From assembly GCA_003160755.1 (NCBI GenBank), contig QEXZ01000002.1, forward strand, positions 1-41,992: DNA of 41,992 bases, in the 5' to 3' direction. Both the position numbers and the translations under genes were made by a program. Below, one piece after another: positions 39,476-41,992 of the stretch. Each line of letters opens with the position of its first letter. The first letter of the stretch is position 1. Origin of the DNA: Methanomicrobiales archaeon. Lineage in GTDB: Archaea; Halobacteriota; Syntropharchaeia; Alkanophagales; Methanospirareceae. The notes under the pieces were generated by a model that made no database searches, was not told the DNA's origin, and saw only the letters and a program-made list of their open reading frames with translations.

Positions 39476-39820
39476 ATGTCAGAGCAGATAAGAGTGGAGA
39501 AGCGGGAATCAAAACGCCCTTTTATAGCAAAGGATGGTTCTGAGATACGGGAATTATACAAATCCGCGAGGATGAGTTTGGCAGAAGCCACGGTTTATCA
39601 GGAAACGAAACGCCATTTTCACATGACTGCTGAGGAAATATACCACATTCTGGAGGGCAAGGGGATTATGGAAATAGAAGGCAAGTCCAAAGAGGTTTAT
39701 GTGGGCGATACGGTGGTTATACTTCCTGAAGAGAAGCACCGGATTTTCACAGATAAAAAAGTACGATTCTTGTGTTTCTGCTCGCCACCCTATTCTGATG
39801 CGGACACCGTTCTGGAATAA
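39476..39820 (+). CDS. Single-domain cupin
   Basis: 114 residues. Cupin motif 1 is HFHMTAEEIYHILEGKG (two His and a Glu as metal ligands), motif 2 is YVGDTVVILPEEKHRI. Such small cupins bind a metal and often isomerise or stabilise sugars, or act in regulation. It is divergent from AOR with a 58-base gap and is followed 6 bases later by the DUF2103 gene, so those two form an operon. Confidence 0.87.
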   Translation: MSEQIRVEKRESKRPFIAKDGSEIRELYKSARMSLAEATVYQETKRHFHMTAEEIYHILEGKGIMEIEGKSKEVYVGDTVVILPEEKHRIFTDKKVRFLCFCSPPYSDADTVLE

Positions 39821-39826
39821 TCTTAA

Positions 39827-40126
39827 ATGACGAGATTCAGATACATTAAGCATGGCGTTAAACGAAAGCACGGAATTATAGAGGGCATTCTGCCCCTTTT
39901 GGAACAAATCTCTGAGATAGAAGGAGTGGAAAAGATTATACCTGCTTTGATATCGTATTCTCATTCAAGAGGCACACGGCATCCAGAACTGAGATTTCAA
40001 AGAGAGACTCCTTCTGGATTCAAGCTATTGGCTCACAGCAAAAGAAGCATTCAGGAAATATTTGTCGTAGTTGAGTGGTCAAAAAAGGAAGAAGTCAAAG
40101 ATAAATTACTAAAGGATTTTTTCTAA
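39827..40126 (+). CDS. DUF2103 family protein (predicted metal-binding)
   Basis: 99 residues: RYIKHGVKRKHGIIEGILPLLEQI followed by VEKIIPALISYSHSRG and LRFQRETPSGFKLLAHSKRSIQEIFVV match the small DUF2103/COG4031 family found in archaea and some bacteria. Function unknown. Its 3' end overlaps the OB-fold gene on the other strand by 18 bases, inside an A/T-rich palindrome that recurs at 4294-4311. Confidence 0.75.
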   Translation: MTRFRYIKHGVKRKHGIIEGILPLLEQISEIEGVEKIIPALISYSHSRGTRHPELRFQRETPSGFKLLAHSKRSIQEIFVVVEWSKKEEVKDKLLKDFF

Positions 40127-40837
40127 AAAGAAAAAGTGTATCAAGTTCAACTCATATCTCATATTTCCCGGGTCATATCTGAACACGCCCTCCGCAATTA
40201 TTTTATCTCCTTTTTGTAACGCGGAGATGGGAATAGAGTCATCGTCAGACTTTGCTCGTGCCTCTGTTTCTGCTTCCACCGTCACCCTCAGCAGATGTTT
40301 ACCGTGCTCATCAGCAAGATAAAAAACGTGTTTATACACGTTATCTGCGTAGCCCACAACGCTCACTCTTTCTCCTTTATAGTCCTCAGGATGCATCGCT
40401 ATCTGCGATACGAAAGCAATATTCTCGTTTTCATTTTCATTTTCGGCACTCAACTTTTTTATTGCATTCCCGTGCCCCCCGTGGACTACGAGTTCAGGTC
40501 TGCCTTTGTATGTCTTCACCCTGCCTTCTACCTCTACCACATCTCCATAGCTCAGGTTCAATTTCCCCGCGCTCTTGTCTGACGTGTCAACAAATATCAG
40601 CAGCTCTGTTTTGTTCCCTTTTAGCGTGATGACAGCCCCGTAGTCTGTGACACTGAAGCTGGTGATAATGCCACTTGTACGTATAAGTTCGCCTTCATGG
40701 TCTCCGGCTCCTGCTCTGCATGCAACTTCTTCCAGCGGCACGTAAGGAGGCTCTACAAAAGAAGTTAAAGATAACCCATATAAAATACCAACGCCTAACA
40801 AAGAGAAAACGATCACGGCTTTTCCTATGTTATCCAT
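40109..40837 (-). CDS. Membrane-anchored protein with two OB-fold domains
   Basis: 242 residues. An N-terminal membrane helix (about 7-27) anchors two OB-like domains: one at about 48-128 (GELIRTSGIITSFSVTDYGAVITL ... YGDVVEVEGRVKTYKGRPEL) and one at about 145-232 (GERVSVVGYADNVYKHVFYLAD ... GDKIIAEGVFRYDP). A Glu/Asn repeat (ENENENEN) joins them. Likely faces outside the cell; ligand unknown. The last residues (FFFLEKIL) are encoded by an A/T-rich repeat. Confidence 0.72.
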   Translation of the reverse strand: MDNIGKAVIVFSLLGVGILYGLSLTSFVEPPYVPLEEVACRAGAGDHEGELIRTSGIITSFSVTDYGAVITLKGNKTELLIFVDTSDKSAGKLNLSYGDVVEVEGRVKTYKGRPELVVHGGHGNAIKKLSAENENENENIAFVSQIAMHPEDYKGERVSVVGYADNVYKHVFYLADEHGKHLLRVTVEAETEARAKSDDDSIPISALQKGDKIIAEGVFRYDPGNMRYELNLIHFFFLEKIL

Positions 40838-40854
40838 AACAATCTACGTTTTTC

Positions 40855-40992
40855 CTCGTTGTATATAATGTATAGCTTCCGTATATTTAAGACACAGATT
40901 TACACTGATTTACGCAGATTTATTTACGTTGAACACTGTTAATTTTTATCATCTGTGTTAATCTGCGTTAATCTGTGTCAACAATTTAGTTT
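40855..40992 (+). repeat. Interspersed repeat, copy 5 (forward, most intact)
   Basis: GTTGTATATAATGTATAGCTT, TTTAAGACACAGATTTACACT, GATTTACGCAGATTTA, TTTTTATCATCTGTGTTAATC, TGCGTTAATCTGTGTC and CAATTTAG in order. This copy shows the uninterrupted sequence into which the hairpin element is inserted in copy 1. It lies in the divergent gap between the OB-fold and DUF63 genes. Confidence 0.8.
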
Positions 40993-41027
40993 TTTTTTAT
41001 CCTACCTAACTATACAAATAACATACT

Positions 41028-41888
41028 ATGCTCGAACTGATAAGACAATTTGTCAACACGTACTACATCCACCCTATAACCCATGACACAGGCTACAACC
41101 CGGTAAACACGCTAACGTGGGCTTTATTACTGGCTTTGTGCCTGTTTTTGACCTTAAAATTACTAAAGAAGCTCGATGTAGAGATAAACAAACCTTTTAT
41201 CGCTGCTGTATCGCCTTACATCTTTGTTGGTGCGAGCCTGAGGGTAATGGAAGATGCGGAATTATTTTCGCCTCCCCTGAGCTACCTGCTGATAACACCG
41301 TTAATTTATTTTCTTCTGTTCTTTTGCTGCGTTGCCATACTTACAATATCGGTAAAGTTGTCCCTGGCGAACGGTACAGGTGTGAGGTGTGAGGTTTCAG
41401 GTTTGTGGTGTTTGGCGACTTTTGGTCTGGTGGGGATGATTTGGCTCTTCGTAAACCTGACAATTCTATTAAGGAACGAAGAAATAATTTTACCCTGGGT
41501 TCTCTTTGCCGTCATTGGCATTTCAGGCATAATATTGCTCGTGATATATACAATTGGAGCGAAATTCGGCATCGCATTTCTAACAGAGAAGCTGAACATC
41601 GCCGTTTTAGCTGCTCATCTGCTCGATGCTTCTTCATCGTATATTGGTATTGATAAACTGGGTTACAGTGGAAAGCACGTGATAGAAGGCATTATAGTAA
41701 AGTACACGGGTTCCGCAGCCGGAATGTTTCCGCTCAAGCTCGTAATACTAATCCCCGTGTTATACTTATTGGATACGCAATTTGACGAGAAAGAAAGAGA
41801 ACTGAAGAATCTCGTTCTGTTGGCTCTGCTTGTCATTGGTCTCGCACCTGCCGTTAGGAATACGCTCAGGATGATTTTAGGTGTTTAG
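41028..41888 (+). CDS. DUF63-family archaeal membrane protein
   Basis: 286 residues with about seven membrane helices. Family marks are FVGASLRVMEDAELFSPPLSYLLITPLIYFL, the loop AAHLLDASSSYIGID and VIEGIIVKYTGSAAGMFPLKL. Function of this archaeal family is unknown. Between helices 3 and 4 the segment GTGVRCEVSGLWCLATFG is encoded by a repeat-like run (GTGAGGTGTGAGGTTTCAGG) and looks like an in-frame insertion. Confidence 0.87.
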   Translation: MLELIRQFVNTYYIHPITHDTGYNPVNTLTWALLLALCLFLTLKLLKKLDVEINKPFIAAVSPYIFVGASLRVMEDAELFSPPLSYLLITPLIYFLLFFCCVAILTISVKLSLANGTGVRCEVSGLWCLATFGLVGMIWLFVNLTILLRNEEIILPWVLFAVIGISGIILLVIYTIGAKFGIAFLTEKLNIAVLAAHLLDASSSYIGIDKLGYSGKHVIEGIIVKYTGSAAGMFPLKLVILIPVLYLLDTQFDEKERELKNLVLLALLVIGLAPAVRNTLRMILGV

Positions 41889-41958
41889 CTGCGATGAAAG
41901 TATGAGTTGTCATAAACTTAAATATACTTGACATAAAATAAATAGCGGTGATGTAAAG

Positions 41959-41992
41959 ATGGAATATGAAATCGTTGGCGACAATCTCCAGA
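41959..41992 (+). CDS. Start of an AIM24/TIGR00266 family protein (partial)
   Basis: The ATG is preceded by AGCGGTGATG and opens MEYEIVGDNLQ, which is the hallmark start of the TIGR00266/AIM24 family of tryptophan-rich-like beta proteins. Only 11 residues are in the window. A TATA-like AAACTTAAATATAC lies about 40 bases upstream. Confidence 0.6.
   Translation, partial: MEYEIVGDNLQ

Noticed and set aside
1..41992. Search for tRNA, rRNA and prophage genes
   Set aside because: No T-loop-like GGTTCAAATCC with matching acceptor stem, no rRNA signatures and no phage structural or integrase genes were seen by eye.

Overview
This window is chromosomal DNA from an uncultured archaeon. The evidence is a set of archaeal marker genes: SRP54, the archaeosine radical SAM enzyme RaSEA, Tsr3, UPF0058, DUF63, DUF2103, a COG2248 metallo-hydrolase, an AbrB-PhoU fusion, and tungsten-type aldehyde:ferredoxin oxidoreductase. 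Several genes have TATA-type promoters with short or absent leaders. A methyltransferase-type corrinoid protein, uroporphyrinogen methylase, AOR and many small interspersed repeats would fit a methanogen, ANME or alkane-oxidising relative within Euryarchaeota/Halobacteriota. That placement is inference; there is no rRNA here to fix it. No tRNA, rRNA or CRISPR array was seen.

The standout region is 14.8-20.2 kb on the minus strand. It holds four genes in transcription order: an ARC/Mpa-type AAA ATPase (coiled coil, OB-like region, AAA domain), a PafA-like ligase, a Dop-like enzyme, and a 90-residue, very charged protein ending Ser-Gly-Glu. This is the gene set of a Pup (prokaryotic ubiquitin-like) conjugation and proteasome-targeting pathway, known from Actinobacteria and some other bacteria, here embedded in an archaeal chromosome. 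The PafA-like protein has Cys where PafA has its catalytic Asp. The modifier gene already encodes the terminal Glu, so no deamidation would be needed. No 20S core genes are in the window. An AbrB-PhoU regulator is divergent from the operon and is followed by SRP54.

Layout. 0-2.4 kb: small membrane proteins (one frameshifted), RaSEA, a GNAT enzyme. 2.6-9.3 kb: Tsr3, a BioD-like P-loop protein, an ornithine cyclodeaminase-family enzyme, a metallo-hydrolase, an EamA transporter, a Fic protein, CobA. 9.3-11.2 kb: a VapBC pair lying between cobA and hemD, then a CoA-binding protein. 11.2-12.9 kb: a TIR-domain protein with three near-identical 156-bp repeats, in gene-poor surroundings. 12.9-14.7 kb: amidohydrolase and corrinoid protein. 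20.3-25.3 kb: AbrB-PhoU, SRP54, a chimeric HisRS remnant, a membrane protein, an asparagine synthetase-like PP-loop enzyme, UPF0058. 25.4-29.4 kb: truncated GAF sensor, OYE-type flavoprotein, DUF362, HsdR N-terminal fragment. 29.6-37 kb: SppA remnant, second VapBC, SppA, Yip1 protein, zinc ribbon, class II aldolase, MATE exporter, a MITE-like element, stomatin and NfeD. 37-42 kb: HAD phosphatase with AOR, cupin, DUF2103, OB-fold protein, DUF63, and the start of an AIM24/TIGR00266 protein.

Intergenic space is rich in small repeats: a five-copy family of about 120-165 bp carrying a TATA-like end, a four-copy double-hairpin element of about 43 bp (one copy nested inside the first family), a 241-bp element with perfect 13-bp terminal inverted repeats, and short A/T-rich palindromes. 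Sequence comparisons with named families below rest on memory of those families, not on a search.
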